Positions 25,235 to 34,877 are shown, numbered from the stretch's first letter. The stretch is 64,000 nucleotides of DNA from Glaciecola blandensis (GCF_031846165.1 NZ_JAVRIE010000007.1:1-64000); one strand, 5' to 3'. Program-made: numbers and translations. Notes: a model not told the origin generated them from the letters alone.

Positions 25235-25995
25235 TACTCTGTCTCTCCAGAAGCACGCTTACCTTCGGCGATGTAACCTTTTAGTACACCTTCAATGACA
25301 CGCGGGTTTTGGCCATCAGCAATACCTAGAATACCATCCAATATAAGACTCTGGTTCAACTTTTCTTCAGCCGCTCTGACACTTAATTTAAAGGCAATTG
25401 GCAAACATACGATGTTTGCTAAGAAAGCGCCATAAAGGGTAGTTAACAATGCAACAGCCATTGCGGGACCGATTGCTTTTGGATCATCCATATTTGATAG
25501 CATGGCTACCAGACCAATCAATGTACCAATCATTCCCATTGCAGGCGCAACATCGCCCAATGATTTAAAAATAACAGAGCCAGCATCATGGCGCTCAGAA
25601 GTGTTGATAATATCTTTACCCATGGTCGTTCGGACAACGTCAACATCGTGACCATCAACTAACATGTCAACTCCCTTTTGCATAAAGGAGTTATCTATTT
25701 GCGCCTCTTCCAATGCTAAAAAGCCGCCTTTTCTAGCAGCATCTGCCATCTCAACGATCTTTTCGATCAGTTCCTCTGGGCTCTGAATTTTGAACATGAA
25801 AGCCTTTCCGGCCACCTTTCCAGCGCCAAGAAACTGAGCGAGTGGATATTGTGATAAAACAACGAAAATTGAACCACCAAAAACGATCAAGACTGAAGGT
25901 ACATTGAAGAACATACCTAAATCACCGCCAAGGATCATTGCCATTAAGACAAAGCCAATTGCGCCAATCATGCCTATAAGGGTAGCTAAATCCAC
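25234..25995 (-). CDS. pomA: Flagellar stator protein PomA/MotA
   Basis: A 253-residue four-helix membrane protein forming the torque-generating channel with PomB. It has the conserved G-A-I-G-F-V first helix, the cytoplasmic loop with charged residues that contact FliG, and the helix 3-4 region P-A-M-G-M-I-G-T-L-I-G-L. The start is GTG with G-G-A-G 6 nt upstream. The pomAB pair is divergent from xseB-ispA-dxs, as in Vibrio and Alteromonas; it is a stator unit apart from the main flagellar cluster. Confidence 0.93.
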   Translation of the reverse strand: MDLATLIGMIGAIGFVLMAMILGGDLGMFFNVPSVLIVFGGSIFVVLSQYPLAQFLGAGKVAGKAFMFKIQSPEELIEKIVEMADAARKGGFLALEEAQIDNSFMQKGVDMLVDGHDVDVVRTTMGKDIINTSERHDAGSVIFKSLGDVAPAMGMIGTLIGLVAMLSNMDDPKAIGPAMAVALLTTLYGAFLANIVCLPIAFKLSVRAAEEKLNQSLILDGILGIADGQNPRVIEGVLKGYIAEGKRASGETE

Positions 25996-26269
25996 CTGTC
26001 GCTCCTAAAATGCCTGCTGTTTATCTGAAGAAATTCACTCGGATGTGAAGTCTACCGCCTACTTAAAAAATCGCGGTATCAAGTTTAATACCTTTGTATT
26101 TTGAACAGTTTTAAGCTGTCTATAGCGTTAACGGCAATTCCCATTAAAGCTTTATGTGTGAAGCTACATTTTATATGGAATTATCGTCAAATAGGTGGAA
26201 ACTCGTTGACCTTATAAACCGCCTCAGTTATGGTTCTGCCAATGCTTTTAGAGGAAAATAATAAGTCCA

Positions 26270-26503
26270 ATGACTGAACAAAAAACAACGTTTGAAGCGG
26301 CAATGCTAGAACTAGAACAAATTGTGACCGAGATGGAAAAAGGTGACATTCCACTGGAAGAGTCATTGAAGAAATTTGAACGCGGTATTCAACTTGCCAG
26401 GCAAAGCCAGCAGCAATTGAAAGCTGCCGAGCAAAAAGTGCAAATATTGATGCAATCGAATGGTGGCGAAAGCTTAGAAGAATTTGAAGCTGAAGAGCCA
26501 TAG
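26270..26503 (+). CDS. xseB: Exodeoxyribonuclease VII small subunit
   Basis: A 77-residue, highly charged helical protein with the family core F-E-x-A-x-x-x-L-E-x-I-V-x-x-M-E and L-E-E-S-L-K-K-F-E-R-G. It binds XseA to form exonuclease VII, which degrades single-stranded DNA into oligonucleotides. Normal length. First gene of xseB-ispA (6-nt gap), with dxs following after 124 bp, a widely conserved order. The 274-bp gap to the divergent pomA holds the promoters. Confidence 0.95.
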   Translation: MTEQKTTFEAAMLELEQIVTEMEKGDIPLEESLKKFERGIQLARQSQQQLKAAEQKVQILMQSNGGESLEEFEAEEP

Positions 26504-26509
26504 AACCAG

Positions 26510-27400
26510 ATGCAAGTTCATGATATTCAAGCAGCATTGCAGCAAAGAATTGACGATAAACTGACCCAGTTCATATCTCAGCAGTGCTTAATTGCGGAAG
26601 AATTATCTGCGGCAATGCAATATAGCTTATTTGCAGGCGGGAAAAGAATGCGTCCGCTTCTACTTACTTTAGTAGGCGATATGCTAGGTGCACAAAAAGA
26701 TGATTTAGATGTTGCGAGTATGGCAATTGAGTGCGTGCATGCTTATTCACTTATTCATGACGACTTGCCAGCGATGGATGATGATGCTTTACGAAGAGGC
26801 AAGCCAACAAACCATATTAAATTTGGTGAGGCAACCGCAATACTCGCAGGTGATGCCTTACAAACCTTGGCTTTTGAAATTGTGTTGAACCACCCTCTTT
26901 CAGAAAAAGCGGAGAATAAACGTTTGGAAGTAAGTCGAATTCTCGCTCATGCTTCAGGTCTTAACGGCATGTGCGCTGGCCAAAGTATCGACTTAATGGC
27001 GACTGGTAACACTATCTCACTAGATGCACTGACAGAATTACACCGTTTGAAAACAGGGGCTCTACTAGAAGCATGTGTTTCTATTGGTGCGGCTTTAGCG
27101 CCCGATGTCGATGTTCAGCACATCAGCACATTACAGAGTTATGCACGCACCATCGGTTTAGCATTTCAAGTACAAGATGATATTCTGGATGTTGTATCAG
27201 ATAGCGAAACCTTAGGTAAACCGCAAGGTTCGGATTCTGAACTTGATAAAAACACCTTTGTGTCACACTTGGGCTTAGAAGGCTCTCAAAGCTTTCTGCA
27301 GAAATTACATCATGAAGCGCTACAAGCCTTACATTCGTTGCCATATGACACCGAGAACTTAGTCGCTTTTACCGATTATCTGGTGACTCGAAACAATTAG
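26510..27400 (+). CDS. ispA: Farnesyl diphosphate synthase
   Basis: A 296-residue class I prenyltransferase that makes farnesyl diphosphate from IPP and DMAPP. The first Asp-rich motif is D84-D-L-P-A-M-D90-D-D, G-G-K-R-M-R-P precedes it, and the second motif D-D-I-L-D is near 223. The short G-A-L-L-E-A region is normal. It sits before dxs, placing supply (MEP pathway) and use of isoprenoid precursors together. Confidence 0.96.
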   Translation: MQVHDIQAALQQRIDDKLTQFISQQCLIAEELSAAMQYSLFAGGKRMRPLLLTLVGDMLGAQKDDLDVASMAIECVHAYSLIHDDLPAMDDDALRRGKPTNHIKFGEATAILAGDALQTLAFEIVLNHPLSEKAENKRLEVSRILAHASGLNGMCAGQSIDLMATGNTISLDALTELHRLKTGALLEACVSIGAALAPDVDVQHISTLQSYARTIGLAFQVQDDILDVVSDSETLGKPQGSDSELDKNTFVSHLGLEGSQSFLQKLHHEALQALHSLPYDTENLVAFTDYLVTRNN

Positions 27401-27524
27401 TTTCATAATTAGCGCAACAAGCACCTTTTTAGGTAAAATAATCATTAAAGCCGCAACATAATATTCGCAGAATACTGTTATAATTAGCGAAGTTGATGCA
27501 GTAACGACAGAAGACAAAACATAC

Positions 27525-29387
27525 ATGACACTAGATTTAGCTAACTACCCTAATTTGGCAAAAGCGAACATACCTGAAGAGCTAAGAAAACAGCCAAAGG
27601 AATCGCTGACCAAAATAGCCAATGAATTACGCCGCTATTTGCTTGATAGCGTCAGTCAAAGTAGTGGCCATTTCGCGTCTGGATTAGGCACAGTCGAATT
27701 AACCGTCGCTTTGCATTATGTTTACAACACCCCCTTCGATCGTCTTATTTGGGATGTGGGCCACCAAGCATATCCCCATAAAATTCTGACTGGTCGCCGT
27801 GATCGCATGACAAGCATTCGTCAAAAAGGCGGATTACACCCCTTTCCTTGGCCGCCTGAGAGTGAATACGATACTTTTGCTGTTGGACACTCATCTACTT
27901 CTATTAGTGCTGCTTTGGGCATGGCAATAGCCGCAGAAAAAGAGGACAAAGGACGTAAGGTGGTCGCAGTAATCGGCGATGGCGCTTTAACCGCAGGGAT
28001 GGCATTTGAAGCTTTAAATCATGCAGGTGACATCGCTAAAGATATGGTTGTCATATTGAACGACAATGAAATGTCTATCTCGGAGAATGTCGGTGCACTG
28101 AATAGCCATTTGGCCCGTTTACTGACAGGTAACTTTTTCAATTCCATCAGAGATGGTGGCAAGAAGCTGCTAAGTACTGTCCCTCCGATCAAAGAGTTTG
28201 CGAGTCGCGCAGAAGAGCATATCAAAGGTATGGTCGTGCCTGGTACGATCTTCGAGGAACTTGGCTTTAATTACTTCGGCCCTATTGACGGACATGATGT
28301 TGCGGGCATGGTAGATACACTTTCAAACATGCGTAAAATGTCAGGCCCTAAAATTTTGCATGTCGTGACCAAGAAAGGGAAAGGCTATGAGTTAGCCGAA
28401 CAAGACCCAATTAAGTGGCACGCCGTGCCTAAGTTCAATCATCTAGAGCAGAAGTTACCCAAATCAGCACCTAGCTCACCTAACTTCTCAGCCATTTTTG
28501 GTAAGTGGTTATGTGAGATGGCTGAGAAAGATGCAGACTTAATGGCAATTACCCCTGCTATGAGGGAAGGCTCTGGTATGGTTGAGTTTTCTCAGCGCTT
28601 CCCTGAACAGTATTTTGATGTAGCGATTGCAGAGCAGCACTCTGTGACTCTAGCTGCCGGTATGGCGAGAGAAGGTAAGAACGCTATTGTGGCAATTTAC
28701 TCTACTTTCCTTCAACGAGCATATGACCAACTCATTCATGATGTGGCTTTGCAAAATCTACCTGTGCTCTTTGCAATTGATAGAGCCGGTCTAGTAGGTG
28801 CCGATGGACCAACACATCAGGGAGCCTTTGATATCAGCTTCTTGCGCTGTATTCCAAATATGCTCATCATGACTCCTTCCGACGAGCTTGAATGCAGAAA
28901 TATGTTGTATACGGGGCATATCGCTCAACAACCAGCTGCAGTAAGGTATCCACGAGGTTCTGGCTCTGGTATCGATGCCACTGGTGAAATGGAGGCCATC
29001 GAAATTGGAAAAGCCAAGAAACTCAGCGACGGTGAGAAAGTTGCAATCCTGAATTTCGGAACGCTAATGCCATATGCGAAGGAGGCCGCAAAGGCACTTG
29101 GAGCAACCTTGGTAGATATGCGCTTTGCCAAGCCTTTAGACGAAGGCATGCTCGTAGAACTGGCTGAGCAACATACATTGTTAGTGAGCTTAGAAGACGG
29201 TGCTATTGCTGGAGGCGCTGGCAGTGCAGTAGCGGAGGCCTTATTTAAACACAAGCTCACACCAAACTTACTACAATTAGGTTTACCCGATGAGTTTGTT
29301 ATGCAAGGCACTCAGCAAGAGATGTACAAAGAACTGAAAATTGATTCCGATGGTATCGTTGCGCAGGTAAAAGACTTTCTAGCCTAG
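27525..29387 (+). CDS. dxs: 1-deoxy-D-xylulose-5-phosphate synthase
   Basis: A 620-residue thiamine-diphosphate enzyme that condenses pyruvate and glyceraldehyde-3-phosphate, the first step of the MEP isoprenoid pathway; DXP also feeds thiamine and pyridoxal synthesis. The ThDP motif G-D-G-A-L-T-A-G-M-A-F-E-A-L-N is near 150-165, H-S-S-T-S near 120, and the transketolase pyrimidine domain has A-I-A-E-Q-H. Length matches E. coli (620). It is convergent with pgpA; no strong terminator lies between them. Confidence 0.97.
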   Translation: MTLDLANYPNLAKANIPEELRKQPKESLTKIANELRRYLLDSVSQSSGHFASGLGTVELTVALHYVYNTPFDRLIWDVGHQAYPHKILTGRRDRMTSIRQKGGLHPFPWPPESEYDTFAVGHSSTSISAALGMAIAAEKEDKGRKVVAVIGDGALTAGMAFEALNHAGDIAKDMVVILNDNEMSISENVGALNSHLARLLTGNFFNSIRDGGKKLLSTVPPIKEFASRAEEHIKGMVVPGTIFEELGFNYFGPIDGHDVAGMVDTLSNMRKMSGPKILHVVTKKGKGYELAEQDPIKWHAVPKFNHLEQKLPKSAPSSPNFSAIFGKWLCEMAEKDADLMAITPAMREGSGMVEFSQRFPEQYFDVAIAEQHSVTLAAGMAREGKNAIVAIYSTFLQRAYDQLIHDVALQNLPVLFAIDRAGLVGADGPTHQGAFDISFLRCIPNMLIMTPSDELECRNMLYTGHIAQQPAAVRYPRGSGSGIDATGEMEAIEIGKAKKLSDGEKVAILNFGTLMPYAKEAAKALGATLVDMRFAKPLDEGMLVELAEQHTLLVSLEDGAIAGGAGSAVAEALFKHKLTPNLLQLGLPDEFVMQGTQQEMYKELKIDSDGIVAQVKDFLA

Positions 29388-29408
29388 ACTTTAGGTACTA
29401 AAAGGAAG

Positions 29409-29903
29409 CTAAACTAATGGGACTGGTGTGAAATAAACAATGGCATGCAAGCATAAACATGCCATAGCCCCTGCGACGATATCATCAATCATAATACCAA
29501 ACCCACCATGTACTTTTTTATCAAACACACGAATGGGCCACGGCTTTAAGATATCAAAAAAGCGAAATAGTACGAAACCCAAGACTAGAGTAATCGGTGA
29601 GATTGGCACCGCAATAAAACACACCATCATTCCGGCGATCTCATCCCAAACAATAGAGCCATGATCATGCATACGCATATCTCTCGCCGTTTTACCGCAT
29701 AGGTAAATACCGACTAAAAAGCTAACTATCGTGATGCCAATAAAGGCATACAAATTAACGTAAGCCATAGCGATAAGAAGAGGAATGGCTGCCAATGACC
29801 CGAAAGTACCAGGCATTAAAGGAATTAAACCTGTACCGAAGCCTAGGGCCAAAAAGTGCACTGGATTTTTCATACTCACTCTTGCGCGAAGTACTTTATC
29901 CAT
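29409..29903 (-). CDS. pgpA: Phosphatidylglycerophosphatase A
   Basis: A 164-residue membrane phosphatase that converts phosphatidylglycerol phosphate to phosphatidylglycerol. It has the family pattern G-T-G-L-I-P-L-M-P-G-T-F-G-S near the N-terminus, W-D-E-I-A-G-M, and D-D-I-V-A-G near the C-terminus, with three or four membrane segments. ATG overlaps the thiL stop by one base (TAATG). It ends the rib-nusB-thiL-pgpA transcription unit, the usual gammaproteobacterial order. Confidence 0.95.
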   Translation of the reverse strand: MDKVLRARVSMKNPVHFLALGFGTGLIPLMPGTFGSLAAIPLLIAMAYVNLYAFIGITIVSFLVGIYLCGKTARDMRMHDHGSIVWDEIAGMMVCFIAVPISPITLVLGFVLFRFFDILKPWPIRVFDKKVHGGFGIMIDDIVAGAMACLCLHAIVYFTPVPLV

Positions 29904-30877
29904 TAGGAGAAGTGCTCAAAACCTTTTGCCGAGGCAGAAAACTTAAAAGGCTTTTCATCAATTCTAAGATCAACTTTACCTACTGCTCCGGTCACTTGAC
30001 CTATGCAGGTCACGGGTATGTCATAGCTTGATAGGGCTGTTTCTATATTCACTCTTTGTTCTTCCGGTACAGTGAATAAGAGTTCGTAATCATCACCAGC
30101 GGTGGCTGCGTAAGTGATTGCGTCAAGCAGATTATCAACATTTTCACCCAAGGCTTCTGAAATAGGTAGTTTATCAAGATGAATAAGAACACCTACTTGA
30201 GAGGCCGCTGTAATATGTTGTATGTCTTGTACAAGCCCATCTGACAAATCTATGCATGAGCTTGCAATACGACGCATCGTAGTGCCAGCTAGGACTCTTG
30301 GTGTAGGATACCAATGACGGTTCTTTAGGTAAGACGCTTGTTCAAGGTTTTCCACTTGGCGCAAACCTTTCAATATATCAAGACCGACGCCTGCATCACC
30401 TAAGCATCCCGTAACCATTATCCAATCACCCGCCTGCGCGCCAGCACGAGTGATTTGATTGTCCTCTGGTATAAAACCTTGGGCTGTTAGGGTAATACTC
30501 AAAGGGCCTTGGACAGTATCACCACCAATTAGTTGAAAAGAAAAATATTCACTCAAACTGTGCAGCTTCTCTGAGAAAGCCTTTATCCATGCTGGATCAA
30601 TTTGTGGTAGTGATAAAGACAAACTCACCCATGCAGGCTCTGCGCCCATCGCTGATAAATCGCTTAAATTTACCGCGACGAGTTTATGAGCAATGGCTTC
30701 TGGTTGAGTACCAGCAAGAAAATGTACACCTTCAACCATGGTATCCGTTGTGGTCACTAAACACTGTCCACTTGGTACTCTGGTGACAGCAGCATCATCG
30801 CCGATACCGATCAAGACATCTTTACGCTGAAAACCACCTTTCGAAAAGTGATTTGATATTAAGTCAAATTCTTTCAA
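29903..30877 (-). CDS. thiL: Thiamine-monophosphate kinase
   Basis: A 324-residue enzyme that phosphorylates thiamine monophosphate to the active diphosphate. The AIR-synthase-like fold shows G-I-G-D-D-A-A-V, T-T-D-T-M-V-E-G-V-H-F, N-L-S-D-L-S-A-M-G-A and D-L-S-D-G-L. The start is TTG at 30877, three bases after the nusB stop, and gives the standard N-terminus (E-F-D-L-I-x-x-H-F); no ATG lies nearby. It acts downstream of dxs-derived thiazole synthesis. Confidence 0.95.
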   Translation of the reverse strand: MKEFDLISNHFSKGGFQRKDVLIGIGDDAAVTRVPSGQCLVTTTDTMVEGVHFLAGTQPEAIAHKLVAVNLSDLSAMGAEPAWVSLSLSLPQIDPAWIKAFSEKLHSLSEYFSFQLIGGDTVQGPLSITLTAQGFIPEDNQITRAGAQAGDWIMVTGCLGDAGVGLDILKGLRQVENLEQASYLKNRHWYPTPRVLAGTTMRRIASSCIDLSDGLVQDIQHITAASQVGVLIHLDKLPISEALGENVDNLLDAITYAATAGDDYELLFTVPEEQRVNIETALSSYDIPVTCIGQVTGAVGKVDLRIDEKPFKFSASAKGFEHFS

Positions 30878-30880
30878 AAT

Positions 30881-31303
30881 TTAGCTTCTTTCGCCTTTTC
30901 TTAATGTCTTCACTGCTTTATCTAAAACACCATTGATGAATTTGTGACTTTCTTCTGCACCAAACGTTTTGGCTAGTTCGATAGATTCATTGATCACCAC
31001 TTTGAATGGTGTGTCGAAACGCTCTAACAACTCTAGCGTGGATAATCGCAAAATGGCTTTCTCAACTGGGTCTAACTCTTCTGGCAAACGACCAAGATAA
31101 GGCTTAATGGCTGTATCAAGTTCTTCAGTCCGCTGAGCAACACCGCGAAGTAGCGCTTGAAAATAGTCCATATCGACTTTGCTCATGTCGTTTGTAGTGG
31201 CAATACCTAATTCGATTTGCTCAATTGGATTGCCACTCATTTGCCAACCGTACAGGCCTTGTACAGCGAGTTCTCTAGCCTTGCGGCGAGCTGCAGGTTT
31301 CAC
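30881..31303 (-). CDS. nusB: Transcription antitermination factor NusB
   Basis: A 140-residue all-helical protein that binds boxA RNA with NusE/S10 to prevent termination in rRNA operons. Conserved features are R-R-K-A-R-E-L-A-V-Q-x-L-Y, D-x-A-I-K-P-Y-L and the C-terminal K-F-I-N-G-V-L-D-K. The start is GTG at 31303, abutting the ribH stop (TAAGTG), so it is translated with ribH. Confidence 0.96.
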   Translation of the reverse strand: MKPAARRKARELAVQGLYGWQMSGNPIEQIELGIATTNDMSKVDMDYFQALLRGVAQRTEELDTAIKPYLGRLPEELDPVEKAILRLSTLELLERFDTPFKVVINESIELAKTFGAEESHKFINGVLDKAVKTLRKGERS

Positions 31304-31780
31304 TTATTTTGCCTCTTCGATAGCACTAATAACGTTAACCATTTCTAGCGCGCTTAAAGCAGCTTCAGAACCTTTATTTCCGGCTTTGGTACCCGAGCGT
31401 TCAATAGCTTGTTCGATGCTGTCGGTGGTAATGACACCAAACGCTACTGGAATACCAGCATCAAGCGATACTTGAGCAAGGCCTTTATTACATTCACCAG
31501 CAACGAAATCGAAATGAGGCGTCCCACCGCGTATAACCGCACCTAAAGCGATAATACCGTCGTATTGTTTCTTTTCTGCGAGCTTTTTAGCAACAATAGG
31601 TAATTCGTAAGCACCAGGTACACGAACAACAGTGATGTCATCTGTATTCACTTCGCCATGACGGTCTAAAGTGTCAAGTGCACCATCTAATAAGCTCTCG
31701 ACTACAAAGCTATTAAAACGCGCAACGACAATTGCAAATTTCTTACCTGTCGCTCGGATGTTACCTTCAATTTCTATCAT
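31304..31780 (-). CDS. ribH: 6,7-dimethyl-8-ribityllumazine synthase
   Basis: A 158-residue enzyme, icosahedral in many bacteria, that makes lumazine from the RibB and RibD products. It has F-N-S-F-V-V substrate-loop residues, V-P-G-A-Y-E-L-P, G-A-V-I-R-G-x-T-P-H-F-D with the catalytic His, and P-V-A-F-G-V-I-T. Length equals E. coli RibH. It lies 69 bp downstream of ribBX in the same unit. Confidence 0.97.
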   Translation of the reverse strand: MIEIEGNIRATGKKFAIVVARFNSFVVESLLDGALDTLDRHGEVNTDDITVVRVPGAYELPIVAKKLAEKKQYDGIIALGAVIRGGTPHFDFVAGECNKGLAQVSLDAGIPVAFGVITTDSIEQAIERSGTKAGNKGSEAALSALEMVNVISAIEEAK

Positions 31781-31849
31781 TTTTGCTCTCCAAAAAAATC
31801 GGCGCGAAGTATATCATAAGTCGCTCGGAAAATATTCGTTTAAAAAGGG

Positions 31850-32956
31850 TTATTTTTCATCATACACATATTCAACGACCTCTAGGCCAAAGCCCGATAG
31901 TGCCGAATATTTAATTGGTTTACTTAACAAGCGCATTTTCTTTATCCCTAAGCTGGCTAAGATTTGACTCCCAACACCAACGGTACGAGAAGAACCTTGC
32001 CAAGCTTTGCCTTGCGCTACCTCATCATTGTCTTCGGCTTGAAACTGTTTAACTTGCGATACAATATCTTCTTTCTTACCTAGCAATACCAAAACCCCGC
32101 CTTCATCATTAATTCGCTGCATTGAGGCTGATAGGGGCATAGAGCGATTAACCGCTCTGGTAGAACTTAAAAGATCGCTGAGTGTGTTGTGTAAATGCAC
32201 TCTTACCAGTGTTGGTTCATCTTCTTTGATGTCACCTTTTTTCAAGGCAAAATGAATTTGCTCATCGATAACATCTTTAAAGGTAATCAGCTCAAAATCG
32301 CCATAGGCAGTTGGAAGCTGGCAAGTGGCCACCTTTTCTATGGTCGTTTCGTTTAAGTTTCGATATTCAATCAAATCGGCAATCGTACCAATTTTCAAAT
32401 CATGCTTTTTAGCAAACACCTCTAACTCTGGTCTGCGCGCCATCGTGCCATCTTCATTCAAAATTTCGACAATGACAGATGCGGGTTCGCAGCCCGCTAA
32501 CCTGGCCAAGTCGACACCGGCTTCAGTATGACCAGCACGATTTAAGACGCCACCTTCTTTAGCAATCAAAGGAAAGATGTGACCGGGTTGCACAATATCT
32601 TTTGCTTCAGCTGTTTTACTCACTGCAGCCAGCACAGTGCGCGCTCTATCTGCGGCAGATATTCCGGTTGTAACACCCTCTGCAGCTTCGATTGACACTG
32701 TAAAGTTAGTTGAGAATTGAGCATTGTTATTGTCTACCATCAAGGGCAACTTGAGCAATTTGCAGCGCTCAGCTGTCATGGGTAAACAAACTAGGCCTCT
32801 GGCGTGCGTGACCATGAAGTTAATTGCTTCAGGAGTAACATGTTCACCAGCCATGATGAGATCGCCCTCGTTTTCGCGATCTTCGTCATCCATCAAGATA
32901 ACCATTTTACCTTGTTTGATATCTTCAATTATCTCTTGGGTTGTGTTTAAAGCCAT
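31850..32956 (-). CDS. ribBX: DHBP synthase fused to degenerate GTP cyclohydrolase II domain (RibBX-type)
   Basis: A 368-residue protein. The N-terminal half (about 1-200) is a complete RibB: D-D-E-D-R-E-N-E-G-D, H-A-R-G-L-V-C, and R-A-G-H-T-E-A-G-V-D. It converts ribulose-5-phosphate to 3,4-dihydroxy-2-butanone-4-phosphate. The C-terminal half resembles RibA but has lost the zinc Cys cluster; the segment that should read like C-L-T-G-D...C-x-C is H-N-T-L-S-D-L-L-S-S. It therefore cannot be a normal GTP cyclohydrolase II, and a separate ribA is expected elsewhere. This matches the RibBX variant known from Shewanella and other Proteobacteria. No FMN riboswitch precedes it. Confidence 0.9.
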   Translation of the reverse strand: MALNTTQEIIEDIKQGKMVILMDDEDRENEGDLIMAGEHVTPEAINFMVTHARGLVCLPMTAERCKLLKLPLMVDNNNAQFSTNFTVSIEAAEGVTTGISAADRARTVLAAVSKTAEAKDIVQPGHIFPLIAKEGGVLNRAGHTEAGVDLARLAGCEPASVIVEILNEDGTMARRPELEVFAKKHDLKIGTIADLIEYRNLNETTIEKVATCQLPTAYGDFELITFKDVIDEQIHFALKKGDIKEDEPTLVRVHLHNTLSDLLSSTRAVNRSMPLSASMQRINDEGGVLVLLGKKEDIVSQVKQFQAEDNDEVAQGKAWQGSSRTVGVGSQILASLGIKKMRLLSKPIKYSALSGFGLEVVEYVYDEK

Positions 32957-33016
32957 CTTTGCTCTCTTCGTGTTTGTGTTGTGTGTTTTGGTACGTTATT
33001 TTTTGTGTTTATGGCG

Positions 33017-33676
33017 CTACTTTAAGTAACCATGTTCGGCTAAAAATGACATGCTGATATCAGACTTTTCAGCATCCGCCGCTTTATCGCCTAGCATTAA
33101 ACGTTCTAAGTAGCGTGCCACGACGTCTACTTCTAGGTTTACTTTGGTTCCCTTTTTGTACTCACCTATAATTGTTTCTTGCAGAGTGTGTGGGATTAAC
33201 CAGAGCATAAATGCGGCTCCCTTGACTTCATTTACAGTCAGGCTAACACCGTCTACCGTAATGGAGCCTTTGTGGGCGATATATTTTGCAAGCTCATCTG
33301 GCGCTTTCACCCATACTTCTACGTATCTCTGGTGATCATTAACTTCGATGACTTCTCCCACCCCGTCAACGTGACCACTAACAATATGCCCACCAAAGCG
33401 CGTATCTGCTCGCATGGCTTTTTCTAAATTCACCTTACTCCCATTCGAGTAGTTAGCAAATCCAGTATATTTTATTGTCTCAGCCGACACATCAACACTG
33501 TAATAATGTTCACCAAAGTCGACGACCGTCAGGCAGACCCCATTTGTCGCAATACTATCACCTAATGCGACATCGCTCATATCGAGCTTGCCCGTCTCAA
33601 CGGTCAAGCGTATGTCATCTCCATGATTAACCAGAGACTTAATCGTGCCTAAGGCCTCTATAATGCCGGTAAACAT
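33017..33676 (-). CDS. ribE: Riboflavin synthase alpha chain
   Basis: A 219-residue enzyme that dismutates two lumazines to riboflavin. Two tandem lumazine-binding barrels are present: M-F-T-G-I-I-E at the start, then the repeated G-D-S-I-A-x-N-G-V-C-L-T and G-S-I-T-V-D-G-V-S-L-T motifs, with G-G-H-I-V-S-G-H-V-D-G between them. Also called ribC in some annotations. It lies between ribD and ribBX in the operon. Confidence 0.96.
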   Translation of the reverse strand: MFTGIIEALGTIKSLVNHGDDIRLTVETGKLDMSDVALGDSIATNGVCLTVVDFGEHYYSVDVSAETIKYTGFANYSNGSKVNLEKAMRADTRFGGHIVSGHVDGVGEVIEVNDHQRYVEVWVKAPDELAKYIAHKGSITVDGVSLTVNEVKGAAFMLWLIPHTLQETIIGEYKKGTKVNLEVDVVARYLERLMLGDKAADAEKSDISMSFLAEHGYLK

Positions 33677-33704
33677 ATTTCTAATCCTTATCTTCTATTG
33701 CTTG

Positions 33705-34877
33705 CTAGCTTTTAACTCTAAATCGCCGCTTTAGATCGTTTCCAAGCTGAGTTATTTCTAATGACTCTAGAGCGATCGCATCATCGAGCTCGGTTAGACT
33801 GTGAATATTAATTGTACCCTTCGCTTTATTTCCCAATAACATGGGTGCTTGATACAAGACAAATTCATTCACTAAACCCTGTTCAAATAGCGCGCCGCAC
33901 AAGCTGGGCCCGGCTTCCGTCCAAATACGATTAATTTGCAAAGCAGCCAGGTTATTCATGACTTCTTTTAAATCTACAAAATCGCCTTTCTTATTGAGCT
34001 GTATTTGCTGACAATTGGCTTCTTTAAGTTGTGGGTTATGTTCAGTATTAAATACTAAGACCTCTTGGCCATCATTAAACAGATTGTAGCGACTATTTAA
34101 ACGATTCTTACCATCGATTATCACTCGCAAAGGCTGCTTTTGTCTTTTTGAAAAGCGCGTTTTTGTGGTTTCTTGTAATTCAGCTTCGCGCACGTTCAAT
34201 TGAGGATCATCCGCAATGATTGTATCCGCACCACTCAAAATAGCACAAGCACTGGCTCTTTCCTGCTGCACATCTAAGCGTGATTCTGAACTAGTGATCC
34301 ACTTGCTTTTACCATTCTCTAGGGCAGTTCTGCCGTCCAAACTACACGCAAGCTTTACGCAAACCCAAGGTAGATGATGTTGCATACGATAATTGAAGGC
34401 GACATTCATATCTGTTGCTAAGGTGTCCATTAAACCGGTTTCAACAATAATGCCAGCCTCGCGTAACATCGCGACGCCTCGATTTTTCACTAAGGGGTTA
34501 GTGTCGATACTGGCGATGACAACACGCCCAACTTTTGCTTCAATCAATGCATTTGCACAAGGTGGTGTGCGGCCAGTGTGGCTGCAAGGTTCAAGTGTAA
34601 CGTAGACAGTAGAACCATCGGTTGGAGGCGGCTCTGATGACTGCTGCGCTGAACTGGCTGCTCCTCGATGCGGTGTAAAGCCAGCATCAATAAGGGCATT
34701 GACTTCAGCGTGTCCCTGACCTGCTTTTTGATGATAGCCCTTGCCCAACAGAACGCCATCGGCACTCACTATCACGCATCCCACCATAGGATTAGGTGTT
34801 GTTGAGAACCTTCCTTTGCGCGCCAATTGAATTGCTAGCGCCATCCATTTTGCGTCACTTGCAGAAAACTGGGGCAT
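33705..34877 (-). CDS. ribD: Bifunctional pyrimidine deaminase/reductase RibD
   Basis: A 390-residue two-domain riboflavin enzyme. The N-terminal zinc deaminase (about 8-155) has H-A-E-V-N-A-L and P-C-S-H-T-G-R-T-P-P-C. The C-terminal NADPH reductase (about 160-390) has the V-K-L-A-C-S-L-D-G-R-T start and G-P-S-L. It carries out the second and third steps of the GTP branch. ATG overlaps the nrdR TAA by one base. Confidence 0.95.
   Translation of the reverse strand: MPQFSASDAKWMALAIQLARKGRFSTTPNPMVGCVIVSADGVLLGKGYHQKAGQGHAEVNALIDAGFTPHRGAASSAQQSSEPPPTDGSTVYVTLEPCSHTGRTPPCANALIEAKVGRVVIASIDTNPLVKNRGVAMLREAGIIVETGLMDTLATDMNVAFNYRMQHHLPWVCVKLACSLDGRTALENGKSKWITSSESRLDVQQERASACAILSGADTIIADDPQLNVREAELQETTKTRFSKRQKQPLRVIIDGKNRLNSRYNLFNDGQEVLVFNTEHNPQLKEANCQQIQLNKKGDFVDLKEVMNNLAALQINRIWTEAGPSLCGALFEQGLVNEFVLYQAPMLLGNKAKGTINIHSLTELDDAIALESLEITQLGNDLKRRFRVKS

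Noticed and set aside
26071..26090. GGTAT/ATACC inverted repeat upstream of pomA as an operator
   Set aside because: Only five base pairs per arm; expected by chance in AT-rich DNA, and no flagellar sigma28 promoter was found near it.
29388..29408. Terminator between convergent dxs and pgpA
   Set aside because: Stem of six bases with a mismatch and no proper T-run.
32957..33016. FMN riboswitch before ribBX
   Set aside because: The gap is only 60 bp and lacks the conserved riboswitch elements.
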